Shown piece by piece: positions 1 to 7,714 of a DNA stretch of 32,701 nucleotides. The DNA is from CAYQZD01 sp964421875 (GTDB lineage Bacteria > Electryoneota > Tariuqbacteria > Tariuqbacterales > Tariuqbacteraceae). The notes beneath the pieces are model-generated. The model was not told the DNA's origin and did not search any database. It was given only the letters and a program-made list of their open reading frames with translations. The stretch's first letter is position 1. Each line of letters opens with the position of its first letter. Both the position numbers and the translations under genes were made by a program. The DNA is taken from the NCBI GenBank assembly GCA_964421875.1, contig CAYQZD010000036.1, positions 1-32,701 on the forward strand, given 5' to 3'.

Positions 1-62
1 AAGCAAATCAAATATCACAAATCAAAAATCGAAAATCAATAATCATCGCCGTAATTGCCGTA

Positions 63-118
63 ATAGCCAGTGAATTCTTCTTCCCCAGCACCCAGCGCCA
101 AGCGCCCAGCACCTAATC
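63..118. repeat. Direct repeat copy 1 (16-mer plus CCCAGCACC-rich tract)
   Basis: Begins with ATAGCCAGTGAATTCT at 63-78, identical to 426-441. It continues into a C-rich tract made of CCCAGCACC and CCCAGCGCC variants. The same kind of tract occurs at 447-477, and in reverse complement at 7436-7472. Confidence 0.6.
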
Positions 119-325
119 ACCATTCACCAACCACCAAAAAATACGAAAAATACACTACTGTAACATACTGTTAATCATACACATACAAAAAACTTCAAAT
201 TTCTCCCCAAAATACTTGACAAATGTTCAGCAAATGTGTATATTACTTGTGAGGGGGTATTGATAACGTGGGCAGCGGCGTTGAGGGATTTCATTCGCCT
301 CGCCCTCATAATTGTCATTATCATA

Positions 326-343
326 ATCATCATCATCATCATC
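326..343. repeat. (ATC)6 trinucleotide microsatellite
   Basis: Six uninterrupted ATC units, preceded by degenerate ATTATC/ATAATC units from about 313. It lies in non-coding sequence between the two direct-repeat copies. Confidence 0.85.
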
Positions 344-425
344 GCCGCATCGAGTCGCCGTGCTGCATAGTCCCCGCACCCGGCGGAATAAGATTCTACC
401 CTAAAACATAACCACAATATCCATC

Positions 426-477
426 ATAGCCAGTGAATTCTCTTCACCAGCCCCTAACACCCAGCACCCAGCACCTT
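426..477. repeat. Direct repeat copy 2 (16-mer plus CCCAGCACC-rich tract)
   Basis: The 16-mer at 426-441 is identical to 63-78, an offset of 363 bases. It is followed by an imperfect version of the same C-rich tract (CACCCAGCACCCAGCACC). Confidence 0.6.
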
Positions 478-565
478 CCCAATCACCAACTACTAAACAC
501 TAAACCCTGCTTCGGTCGGTAATCACTACAGCGCTGGCAAACCAATATTGAAACCGGCTGCCGGC

Positions 566-3500
566 TCACCACAATATTCGCTCCGGGATCACCCGGTAGA
601 AATGTATCCCTCCCGCGGGGGGCGCATCGTCGATAAATTCGCACTCTTCGGTCCTGCCGATGTAAACCGTATTTTCAGCGTTGAAACCGGGAGCGGGGGA
701 ACGGTAGATATTGTAGATGTAACCTAATGTCCCCTTCCAGGATAGTTTTGCGCCGCCTTCCGTGAGTGAAATCGTCAATCCCACGACATCTTCCGGGCTG
801 GTTACGGTCAGTGATGCGGGAATCTCCACCACTTGATTATTGGGGTCGTTGGTGTTCAGGATAATGTCGCTGCGGTAGTTCCCCGGCGCAAAACCGCCAG
901 CATCCGCCGCCACCGCCACGATATCGGTGTCGCCGCCTACCACCGTCCCGGACATCGGGTCCAGACTCAGCCAGGGTTTCAGGATGTCGATGCGCAGGCT
1001 GTCGTGGACATAGTTCTCGTTGTGGGCGATGGTCAAGCCGATATTGCGGCTCTGGTTCTGGATGCCGATGGTGGCGGAGTTGCGCGTCCCTGTCATCGAC
1101 AGGTACTGGAGCGTGAAGTTCCCCGCCCGCTCCAGGATGAGCTGGAAGGTGAAACGGCTGTTGGAGGTGTTCCAACGCTCGATGTTATGGAAGCTGATAA
1201 TTGCGCTGTCGCCGTTGTTGACCCAGTGATAGACCTGGCAGTTGCCCCTGAGCGGGTCGAGGTCGTCCCAGAAGGGTGAGATGAGGTTCTCCGGCGCCAT
1301 ATAGCTGGGCAGAGCGCGGTTGTTGTAGGCGTTGGAATGGGAGGTGAAACTGCACCAGCCGTTGGCGGATACGATGATACTGTTGAAGGTCAGTCCGTAG
1401 AAGTTGAAATCGAAGCCCAGGTTAATAGGCGCGGAGGTGGAATCGTTGTGGGGAAAGATTATTTGAGTGCCGGTTTGAGTGATGTCCACCCAGTTGAAGG
1501 GGCGGCCGATGTTTTCGTCCGAATCGACCCAGATGTAGCCGTAGGAGTCGGGTCCGCCGCTCCCTTCGGGCAGCCATAATTCCACGGAAAAATTGTAATT
1601 CAGGTCCGCTTCACCCTGGTTGATGATGAAGATTGAATCGGAATCGGTTTGTCCCGGCTGAAGGTTGAAAGTGAAGCTGTTGGGCCGGTAACTCAGCGCC
1701 GGCGGGCGGACTCGAGCGCCGGGGTCGGTGGTGAAATAGAGCGCGGTGTTGTCCTCCAGAGTGTCCGCGCCTGGGGTATAGAGGCTGGAGAAAAGGTACT
1801 GCAAACCCGCGTCACCCTCCGGATTGGAAATCCCCACCGAAGACCAGTTGAAGAAGTAATCCACATCCTCGACCTCGTCGTAGAGGAAGCTGATGGGGCT
1901 GTCGCCGCTGGGGGTGGGATGGGCGGCGGCGTCCCATATCACCGCCTCGAAGGTTTCCGTCTCGGAGTTAGCCGCGTTTTCCGTCTGATACCATTCCACG
2001 ATGAAGGCGCTATCCGTCTGGTCGTGATAATAGCAGACTACGGCGTTTCGTGTCAGCATCAGGTCGTCCCAGAAGGGGGCGATGACGCCGCGCGGGGTTC
2101 CCGCGGAGGGGATGGGTTTGTTGCGGAACTCGCGGCTGGAGGTTGCTCCGCAGGCGAGCCAGCCGTTGGAACAGATGGTGATTTGGTTGATTTCCTGCCC
2201 ATAATGTCTCATAAGGAAGCCTGCTGGGAGGTCGATTACGCGGCTGTCGCCCCGATTGGGCTGGTCATCGGTCAGTTCCAAAACTGTCCCGCCGCCGCCC
2301 TGATTGGGATTAATTTCCCGCCACTGGAAGATGGGTGAGTTGTCGTAAGCCACATCGCCGTCATCGAAGCATAAATAGCCGAAGCCGTCCGAAGCGACCA
2401 CCGGGTCGAAGGGGGAGGGAGGATTCACGTTGAAGGTCGTCTCAAACGTATCGATCCGGACGCCATCGGTTTGGAAAAGTATCTTTACCGGAATCACCGA
2501 GCCGTAGAACAGCATCTCATGCGCCGACATTCTGAGGGGATTGAGGAGGCTGCTGACAACGCTGTCCGGCGGGCAGGAGGGAAAAACGCATACCGAATCG
2601 GTGAAAACCAGTCCGGTGTCGCTGGACTGCGCCAAACAGTACACTTGCTCCCAGGCATTGCGCCCTATATTTCTAAGCTGGATGACAATATCGGTGGAGC
2701 AGCCGGGAGTGAGCAAGGTGTCCGGCGCGATGCCGGGCAGTTCGAGGGACACGATTTCCAAACCGGGCGCATAGGGCGATAGCGGACATAGGGAGTAATA
2801 CCAGCGCCCCTGACTGTCGCTGGCAATCATTCTGATTTCAAGAAAGGCGCTGTCGGGAGAAACCGGGTCCAGCGATATGACATAAGGCTGAATATTTATC
2901 GCGATAGAATTAGTGGGTATATTGCCGAAGGTTTGACGATTTTCCAGGATGTTGACCAGAGGATTATCCGATGAAATCGTCGCGGCGACTCCGTTGATGA
3001 TAACGGGACCTGTATTCATAAGGCTTACGGTGAGTTCAACGGTTTCGCCGGGATTGAGCTGACCGTTACTGTTTCCCTGGCTGGCGCCTAAGGAGTCGTC
3101 GTCTATGAGGACGCTGGCGCAGGTGAGCTGGCGCTGATCCGCCCCCACCGGGATGCGGGCGATGTGGGGGATATAATCCCGCTTATTGACCGCTAAGAGG
3201 ATTTCGCCGGGCGCTGTCTGCTGCGTTTCAAAGATGGTGCGTCCGGCGGGATTGGTGAGCCTGGCGGCGACGATTTCACCCGCCTTGTAAATCGAAGCGC
3301 AGGCTCCTTCCAGGGGCGCTCCCCCGGCGCTGGCGATGATTTCCAGCCCGTTCTGCCCTAAGGGGATGGAGCGCTGGCTCCGCGCGGCAATGGCTTCAGG
3401 CGGCATGGTGCGAACCGACATCCCGGGGTCGCCTAACAGATTGTAAACGTGGAAATAAGCTTCCACCGAATTCAGGACAGTGCCCGTTCCCCGGTTGAAG

Positions 3501-5089
3501 GGGAAGGCGAGCCAGGCTTCCATCTTTCCCCGGTCCAGCATCGCTGCCGCGCGTTCCACTCCTTCGCGGTAAAGCCCCCACAACATCCCCTGGCAGATGG
3601 TTGCTTCGTAACGACTCCAGGTGTTTTCCGAGGAGGGCCCGATGCAGCCAACCGCGCCTTTGCTGCCGAAGGTTCCGGCTCTGAGCCAGGCTTCGCCGTG
3701 ACATTCCGCCCCGCTGAAAGAGTTAGCCGCGGGTCCGCAGCCCAGCACCAGCGGGGTCATAGTCCCGTTGTTCAAACCGTAGATATTGTTGGGGGTGAGT
3801 CCGCCCCAGTCCGCCCATCCGCGGAAGGCGATTATCCCCACTCCCCGGTCGATGAACTGCATCGTCTGTGGGACGGGTATGCTGGAAAAGTAATAGACCG
3901 TGTCGATTTCCGCGCAGCCGTAGTCCGCCATCATCTCTCTTGCCCAGTCCATCAGGGAGCGGGACTGCAGGGCGCTGGTGTCGGCGATGAGGAGGGCTCG
4001 GTCCAGCCAGGCGGTTCCGGCGAGCTGGGGTTTCACTTCGTAGAGCAGGATTTTCCGCACTACGGCGGCGAGTTCATCGCGGCTGCGCGCCGGGAGACGG
4101 CCGATATGGAGGTCGGGGAAGTAGTCCTGGCCTTCGAGCAGGGTGTATTCGTGGTCGGAGGGGACGATTTCTCCGGGCCAGCATTCGTAGTCGAAGCTGG
4201 GGATTGCCAGCGCCCCGTCCACATCTCCCGCCAGCAGGACGTATTCCGGCGGAGTTTCCCAATTGTAGTAAGCGTCACTTAAAAACTGCTTCAATTCCGC
4301 TGCGGTGGCGCCGATTTCCCGCATCGAAGACACGGTGGCGGGGAATCCCTGCGCCCGTTTCCAATCTACCAGGCGACGGATATCGGAGTAATAGAGGCTG
4401 TCGGGAAGGATGAAGAGGTAGGCTCCCCGTTCCAGGTCGTCGCGGCCGCCGGTCAAGATTTCCGGGTTCATAAGTTCAACCGCCGGGGAGGTGAAGCCGG
4501 TCTGCCGCCGGATTTTGGGATTGTCTCCGCCGGGGCTGAAAGTGATTTCCAATTCCAGGCGGCGCACTGTCTCCAGGCGGTTCTGCGCGGGATGGAACCT
4601 GAAGGGGTAGAGGTTCAGCGCCGCTAAACGCTGTCCACCGGCGATTACCGGGCGGCTGAGCGAGGCGTATTCCGCGGGGAAAGCGGCGTCGGCGGCGTAG
4701 AAGTCCGGGTTTGGTTCAGGCGCGGCGCCGGATTTACCCAGCACCGGAACCACCTTCACGCTCTCGATGAATTCCCGCTGCAGGTCGATGACCCTGACCG
4801 AAGCTTCCAAATCGCCGGGTAGGGCGAAGGCTTTGGAGAGCGCGGGGAGGTCTGGCTGACCGGGATTAAGGTTTTCCCCGAAGCCGGCGCTTCGCAGGCG
4901 CTGGCAGCCGCCGGGAGCCTCTTCGAGGCGGTAGTCGTTAAGTTCGAAGACTACTGTGAAACCGCTGAAACCGCTGCGGAGGACGGTGAGAGAGTAGTCT
5001 GTGCCGGATTCCGCCGGGGCGGCGTTTAAGACGCCGGACACCGCCAGCATTAACGCCAGCGTGAAATAGAGTTTAACTGAGCGAATCAT
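566..5089 (-). CDS. Secreted C25 (gingipain-like) family protein, multi-domain, catalytic His not evident
   Basis: A 1507-residue exported protein. Residues 1-23 are a signal peptide (basic MIRSVK, hydrophobic core, LNA-A cleavage site). Residues about 100-190 resemble the C25 propeptide region and about 220-565 the C25 catalytic fold (LFILPDSLYYSDI, VLLAGDVDG, IGRLPARS, HVYNLLGDPGMSV). The presumptive nucleophile is C451 in LVLGCGPAANSF, with AECHGEAWLR after it. The position where gingipains have Gly-His reads FRGWADWGG (residues 422-430), so the usual catalytic His is not visible. From memory, the RGW form recurs in C25-like proteins of uncultured FCB bacteria. Beta-rich modules follow: a CARDB-like segment (about 660-770), two copies of a domain with SNGW/SANGW and FWDDL motifs (about 905-1115 and 1165-1330), and a C-terminal fibronectin-III-like domain. 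No T9SS sorting domain or lipobox is seen. The start is supported by the signal peptide; the ribosome binding site is weak. Confidence 0.85.
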   Translation of the reverse strand: MIRSVKLYFTLALMLAVSGVLNAAPAESGTDYSLTVLRSGFSGFTVVFELNDYRLEEAPGGCQRLRSAGFGENLNPGQPDLPALSKAFALPGDLEASVRVIDLQREFIESVKVVPVLGKSGAAPEPNPDFYAADAAFPAEYASLSRPVIAGGQRLAALNLYPFRFHPAQNRLETVRRLELEITFSPGGDNPKIRRQTGFTSPAVELMNPEILTGGRDDLERGAYLFILPDSLYYSDIRRLVDWKRAQGFPATVSSMREIGATAAELKQFLSDAYYNWETPPEYVLLAGDVDGALAIPSFDYECWPGEIVPSDHEYTLLEGQDYFPDLHIGRLPARSRDELAAVVRKILLYEVKPQLAGTAWLDRALLIADTSALQSRSLMDWAREMMADYGCAEIDTVYYFSSIPVPQTMQFIDRGVGIIAFRGWADWGGLTPNNIYGLNNGTMTPLVLGCGPAANSFSGAECHGEAWLRAGTFGSKGAVGCIGPSSENTWSRYEATICQGMLWGLYREGVERAAAMLDRGKMEAWLAFPFNRGTGTVLNSVEAYFHVYNLLGDPGMSVRTMPPEAIAARSQRSIPLGQNGLEIIASAGGAPLEGACASIYKAGEIVAARLTNPAGRTIFETQQTAPGEILLAVNKRDYIPHIARIPVGADQRQLTCASVLIDDDSLGASQGNSNGQLNPGETVELTVSLMNTGPVIINGVAATISSDNPLVNILENRQTFGNIPTNSIAINIQPYVISLDPVSPDSAFLEIRMIASDSQGRWYYSLCPLSPYAPGLEIVSLELPGIAPDTLLTPGCSTDIVIQLRNIGRNAWEQVYCLAQSSDTGLVFTDSVCVFPSCPPDSVVSSLLNPLRMSAHEMLFYGSVIPVKILFQTDGVRIDTFETTFNVNPPSPFDPVVASDGFGYLCFDDGDVAYDNSPIFQWREINPNQGGGGTVLELTDDQPNRGDSRVIDLPAGFLMRHYGQEINQITICSNGWLACGATSSREFRNKPIPSAGTPRGVIAPFWDDLMLTRNAVVCYYHDQTDSAFIVEWYQTENAANSETETFEAVIWDAAAHPTPSGDSPISFLYDEVEDVDYFFNWSSVGISNPEGDAGLQYLFSSLYTPGADTLEDNTALYFTTDPGARVRPPALSYRPNSFTFNLQPGQTDSDSIFIINQGEADLNYNFSVELWLPEGSGGPDSYGYIWVDSDENIGRPFNWVDITQTGTQIIFPHNDSTSAPINLGFDFNFYGLTFNSIIVSANGWCSFTSHSNAYNNRALPSYMAPENLISPFWDDLDPLRGNCQVYHWVNNGDSAIISFHNIERWNTSNSRFTFQLILERAGNFTLQYLSMTGTRNSATIGIQNQSRNIGLTIAHNENYVHDSLRIDILKPWLSLDPMSGTVVGGDTDIVAVAADAGGFAPGNYRSDIILNTNDPNNQVVEIPASLTVTSPEDVVGLTISLTEGGAKLSWKGTLGYIYNIYRSPAPGFNAENTVYIGRTEECEFIDDAPPAGGIHFYRVIPERILW

Positions 5090-5206
5090 AGCGCACCGTA
5101 AAATTGCTTTATTTTTAAAAATCAGTCTTCAAGTCAGCAGGTCTGCAAGTCATCAAGTCGAAGATTCCAGGGAGTTGAGTTCCCTGCCGGGCGGCATAGC
5201 TCTCTA

Positions 5207-5234
5207 TCTGTTCTTTGCCGCAGTGGAGACCTGA
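5207..5234. repeat. Degenerate relative of the hairpin at 30014-30043
   Basis: The sequence matches the element at 30014-30043 through its loop and right arm (TCTTTGCCGCAGTGGAGACC here, TCTTTAGCGCAGCGGAGACC there). Its left arm has decayed. Confidence 0.45.
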
Positions 5235-5384
5235 TTTCCGCCTTCGATTCCCGCACTCCGGTATTGATATTCTATATAGGTAAACTTTTCAATATAAGTC
5301 TTTTGATTTATTAATGCAAGATATATCGGTCATTCAGTTAGTTCTGCAATATTAACGGTTAGAGTATATTTGTGGTTCATTCGT

Positions 5385-5415
5385 GTCACAGAGTCTCCGC
5401 ACTCTGCGACTGTGA
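5385..5415. repeat. Hairpin, CTCCGC-loop family (imperfect arms)
   Basis: CAGAGT (5389-5394) pairs with ACTCTG (5401-5406) around the loop CTCCGC. Outer TCACA and TGTGA also pair if a six-base bulge (CGACTG side) is allowed. The inner arms equal those of the perfect copy at 11210-11235. Confidence 0.65.
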
Positions 5416-5432
5416 AATAATATGAAATGCTG

Positions 5433-5450
5433 CAGACTGCGGGCAGTCTG
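5433..5450. repeat. Short hairpin CAGACTG/CAGTCTG
   Basis: Seven-base perfect arms (5433-5439 and 5444-5450) around CGGG. It lies next to members of the CTCCGC-loop family and may be a shortened relative. Confidence 0.45.
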
Positions 5451-5465
5451 TCTGACAATTCATTA

Positions 5466-5547
5466 TGTCATTCTGAACGAAGTGTAGAATCTCTTGTTTA
5501 TAAATAACTTATAAAAATGCAGATGCTTCGCTTCGCTCAGCATGACA
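5466..5547. repeat. 82-bp MITE-like inverted-repeat element
   Basis: The left end TGTCATTCTGAACGAAG (from 5466) and the right end, ending TCAGCATGACA (to 5547), are imperfect inverted copies. About 22 of the outer 27 positions match, with an A/T-rich centre. Elements with ends like TGTCATTCTGA(A/G)CGAAG are widespread in environmental bacterial genomes. No transposase is encoded, so it would be non-autonomous. Confidence 0.7.
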
Positions 5548-5602
5548 TATTCTAGTGCTTCAACATGATAATAATACTATAATACAAAATAAAATTTACG
5601 GC

Positions 5603-5628
5603 GCTGTCGACTCTCCGCAGTCGACAGC
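5603..5628. repeat. Perfect hairpin, CTCCGC-loop family
   Basis: GCTGTCGACT (5603-5612) and AGTCGACAGC (5619-5628) are perfectly complementary 10-base arms around the loop CTCCGC. There is no T-run after it on either strand, so it does not look like a terminator. Confidence 0.8.
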
Positions 5629-5651
5629 ATATATAATATTTACAGTCGGTT

Positions 5652-5677
5652 GGTGTCGGGTGCGGAGACCCGACACC
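5652..5677. repeat. Perfect hairpin, CTCCGC-loop family (inverted orientation)
   Basis: GGTGTCGGGT and ACCCGACACC form perfect 10-base arms around GCGGAG, the reverse complement of CTCCGC. Arm sequence differs from the neighbouring copy at 5603-5628, yet complementarity is complete. Confidence 0.8.
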
Positions 5678-5853
5678 ACAAATTAGCTTGTGATTTTATA
5701 GTAATATTTATATGTCATAGCACTATGACAGACTACGGGGATCCGCATCACATTAGTATTTTTTCCCCAAAACAGTCTCTCAACCGCCCCGCTCCCCTTG
5801 CGGTTTCGCTTGAAGTTGTTTATATTAATTTCAAATAACAGGGATTGTATTTT

Positions 5854-7437
5854 ATGGCGGAATATTTCGATTTTCTGATTATCGGGTCTGGGATAGCGGG
5901 TCTCACTTTCGCGCTCAAGGTCGCCGACACCGGGACGGTGGCGATTGTCACTAAGAAGGAGGATACGGAGTCGAGCACCAACTACGCCCAGGGCGGCATC
6001 GCCGCAGTGTTCGCCTCGGATGACAGCTTCGAAAAACATACTTACGACACGATGAAGGCGGGCGCGGGTTTGTCCCATTACGATGCGGTTGAGACCATCG
6101 TTCGCGAAGGGCCTGTCAGGGTTCGTGAACTGTTCGAATTAGGGGTCGAGTTCACCACCAAGGCTAACAGCGGCGATTTCGATTTGGGGCGGGAAGGGGG
6201 TCACGAAGTCAACCGCATCGTCCACGCCAAGGATTTCACCGGGCAGGCGGTGGAAAAGGCTCTGGTAGAGAATTGCAAGAGCCACCGCAATATCCGGTTT
6301 TTCGAAGACCATCTGGCGCTGGATTTACTTTTGGACAGCCGGAAGCGTAGTTGTCTGGGGGCGGTGGTGATGTCTCCGTTGGAACGAAAGCTCAAGAATT
6401 TTTACGCCAAGGCAACGCTTTTATGCACCGGCGGGAGTGGTCAGGTTTATCCTCACACCACCAATCCTTCGATAGCCACCGGAGACGGACTGGCGATGTC
6501 TTACCGGGCGGGAGCGGTGCTGGGTAATCTGGAGTTTATGCAGTTCCACCCCACCTCGCTCTATCATCCCAAGGCTCGCTCGTTTCTGATTAGCGAGGCG
6601 GTTCGGGGTTTCGGGGGGATATTGCGCAACACAGGGGGGGAGCGGTTTATGGAGCGTTACCATAGGGACAAGGAGCTGGCTCCGCGGGACGTGGTGGCTT
6701 GGGCTATCGATACGGAGATGAAACGTCGGGGAGAGCCCTGTATGTTCCTTGATGTGACCCATATCGAAGCGGGGCGTTTGACGGACCGTTTCCCCAAGAT
6801 TTATGCTCAGTGTTTGCGTCATAACATCGACATCACGCGGGATCTGATTCCGGTGGTTCCGGCGGCGCACTATATTTGCGGAGGTGTGCTAACCGACCTT
6901 TACGGCCGCACCAGCCTGAAGCGGCTGTTCGCTTCTGGGGAGGTGGCGATGACAGGGGTGCACGGGGCAAACCGTTTAGCTTCGAACTCATTGCTGGAAG
7001 CAGTGGTGTTTTCGCACCGGGCGGCGGAGAAGGCTCGGGAATTGGTGCGGGATTTCAAAAGCAGACGGAGCTATACTTCTGAAAATGCGAAGGAAGCGGT
7101 GACGGATTCCGATGAAATACTGATAACTCACGACCGGCGGGAAATCCAGAATCTGATGTGGGATTATGTGGGCATTGTCCGCTCGTTGATGCGCCTTCAG
7201 CGCGCGCAGGAGAGGATCAAAACCATCTCCAAGGACGTGGAGGATTTTTACCGCGCCAATCCTCTCACTGAGAGCCTGGTGGAACTGCGCAACATCGCCA
7301 CTGTGGCGGGGCTGATAGTGAAATGCGCGGTGCACCGGCGCGAATCCCGCGGCTTGCACATACTGGTGGATCATCCCGATCGGGATGACGCTAATTGGAA
7401 GCGGGACACTATTGTGACGAAAAGGGGGATTGAATAG
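5854..7437 (+). CDS. nadB: L-aspartate oxidase
   Basis: Flavoprotein that oxidises L-aspartate to iminoaspartate, the first step of de novo NAD synthesis; the product goes to NadA, encoded at 14578-15606. It has 527 residues, a normal length. The N-terminal FAD dinucleotide-binding motif IIGSGIAGL is followed by NYAQGGIAAV. Further family motifs are FMQFHPTSLYHP, ERFMERY, APRDVV, HYICGGV and the second FAD motif GEVAMTGVHGANRLASNSLL; a helical C-terminal domain ends the protein. The ATG at 5854 is chosen because AGGGA lies 9 bases upstream. An in-frame TTG at 5845 would put that site directly against the start. Its neighbours are unrelated. Succinate dehydrogenase/fumarate reductase flavoproteins are homologous, but the length and the HGANRLASNSLLE context fit NadB. 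Confidence 0.95.
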   Translation: MAEYFDFLIIGSGIAGLTFALKVADTGTVAIVTKKEDTESSTNYAQGGIAAVFASDDSFEKHTYDTMKAGAGLSHYDAVETIVREGPVRVRELFELGVEFTTKANSGDFDLGREGGHEVNRIVHAKDFTGQAVEKALVENCKSHRNIRFFEDHLALDLLLDSRKRSCLGAVVMSPLERKLKNFYAKATLLCTGGSGQVYPHTTNPSIATGDGLAMSYRAGAVLGNLEFMQFHPTSLYHPKARSFLISEAVRGFGGILRNTGGERFMERYHRDKELAPRDVVAWAIDTEMKRRGEPCMFLDVTHIEAGRLTDRFPKIYAQCLRHNIDITRDLIPVVPAAHYICGGVLTDLYGRTSLKRLFASGEVAMTGVHGANRLASNSLLEAVVFSHRAAEKARELVRDFKSRRSYTSENAKEAVTDSDEILITHDRREIQNLMWDYVGIVRSLMRLQRAQERIKTISKDVEDFYRANPLTESLVELRNIATVAGLIVKCAVHRRESRGLHILVDHPDRDDANWKRDTIVTKRGIE

Positions 7438-7472
7438 GGGCTGGGGCTGGGTTCTGGGTGCTGGAGGCTGGT
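7436..7472. repeat. GGGTGCTGG-type low-complexity tract
   Basis: A G-rich run of GGGGCTGG and GGGTGCTGG variants starting at the nadB stop codon. Its reverse complement is the same CCCAGCACC-type tract seen at 83-118 and 447-477. Confidence 0.5.
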
Positions 7473-7488
7473 AAGAGGTGAGAATATT

Positions 7489-7514
7489 GTAGGGCGGGTC
7501 ATTCAAACCCGCCC
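7489..7514. repeat. Hairpin of the GTAGGG family
   Basis: GTAG followed by GGGCGGGT (7492-7499) and ACCCGCCC (7507-7514) around CATTCAA. It shares the GTAG flank and the arm-spacer-arm layout with 27849-27872, 27897-27920 and 29973-29995. It lies downstream of nadB. Confidence 0.6.
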
Positions 7515-7652
7515 TTGACACAAAGAAAGTTAATTTGTCGGATTGGAATAAGCCGACCTACAACTTCTTATTTCCCCCTTAGAATAAGGTTGGCAGGCGG
7601 GGATTATTATAATGCGTAATTGTGTAATTGCAATGTAGAACAGTTATGAACT

Positions 7653-7680
7653 AAAAAAGGCTCTTCACTTGAGGAGCCTT
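7653..7680 (-). terminator. Rho-independent terminator of the GT5 gene
   Basis: On the minus strand AAGGCTC and GAGCCTT form a stem around a 10-base loop, followed directly by TTTTTTAG. It lies just past the stop codon of the gene ending at 7715. The plus-strand tail (ATTCTAAA) is weaker, so it may serve nadB only partially. Confidence 0.75.
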
Positions 7681-7714
7681 ATTCTAAAAAAACTTTCTAA
7701 CCTTCGACACTCAA

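Larger units (their letters stand above)
1..565. other. Non-coding low-complexity region with imperfect duplication
   Basis: No convincing gene is seen here. The first 50 bases are an A/T-rich series of variants of AAATCA. Two stretches (about 63-150 and 426-500) share the same order of words: an identical 16-mer, ATAGCCAGTGAATTCT, then a C-rich run of CCCAGCACC variants, then an A/C-rich run of CACCAAC-like words. An ATC trinucleotide tract lies between them. The region lies downstream of the minus-strand C25 gene. No rho-independent terminator with a T-run is visible after that gene's stop. Confidence 0.6.
5090..5853. other. Divergent intergenic region packed with inverted repeats
   Basis: This 764-base gap separates the divergent C25 gene and nadB and should hold both promoters; no promoter could be assigned with confidence. 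It contains a low-complexity AAGTCAGCA/CAAGTCATC tract at about 5125-5163, a degenerate hairpin at 5207-5234, four compact hairpins at 5385-5415, 5433-5450, 5603-5628 and 5652-5677, and an 82-bp MITE-like element at 5466-5547. No protein-coding gene is supported. Confidence 0.7.

Noticed and set aside
1649..2338. 229-codon open frame on the plus strand
   Set aside because: Antisense to the same C25 gene, without recognisable protein features.
3449..4282. 277-codon open frame on the plus strand
   Set aside because: It is the antisense shadow of the C25 gene at 566-5089, in GC-rich coding sequence; the product has no family motifs and there is no ribosome binding site.
5385..5677. Possible CRISPR array in the hairpin cluster
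   Set aside because: Repeat units differ in sequence, spacing is irregular and there are no unique spacers of constant length or cas genes.
5650..5853. Short open frame before nadB
   Set aside because: It overlaps a perfect hairpin repeat and has no ribosome binding site or protein features.
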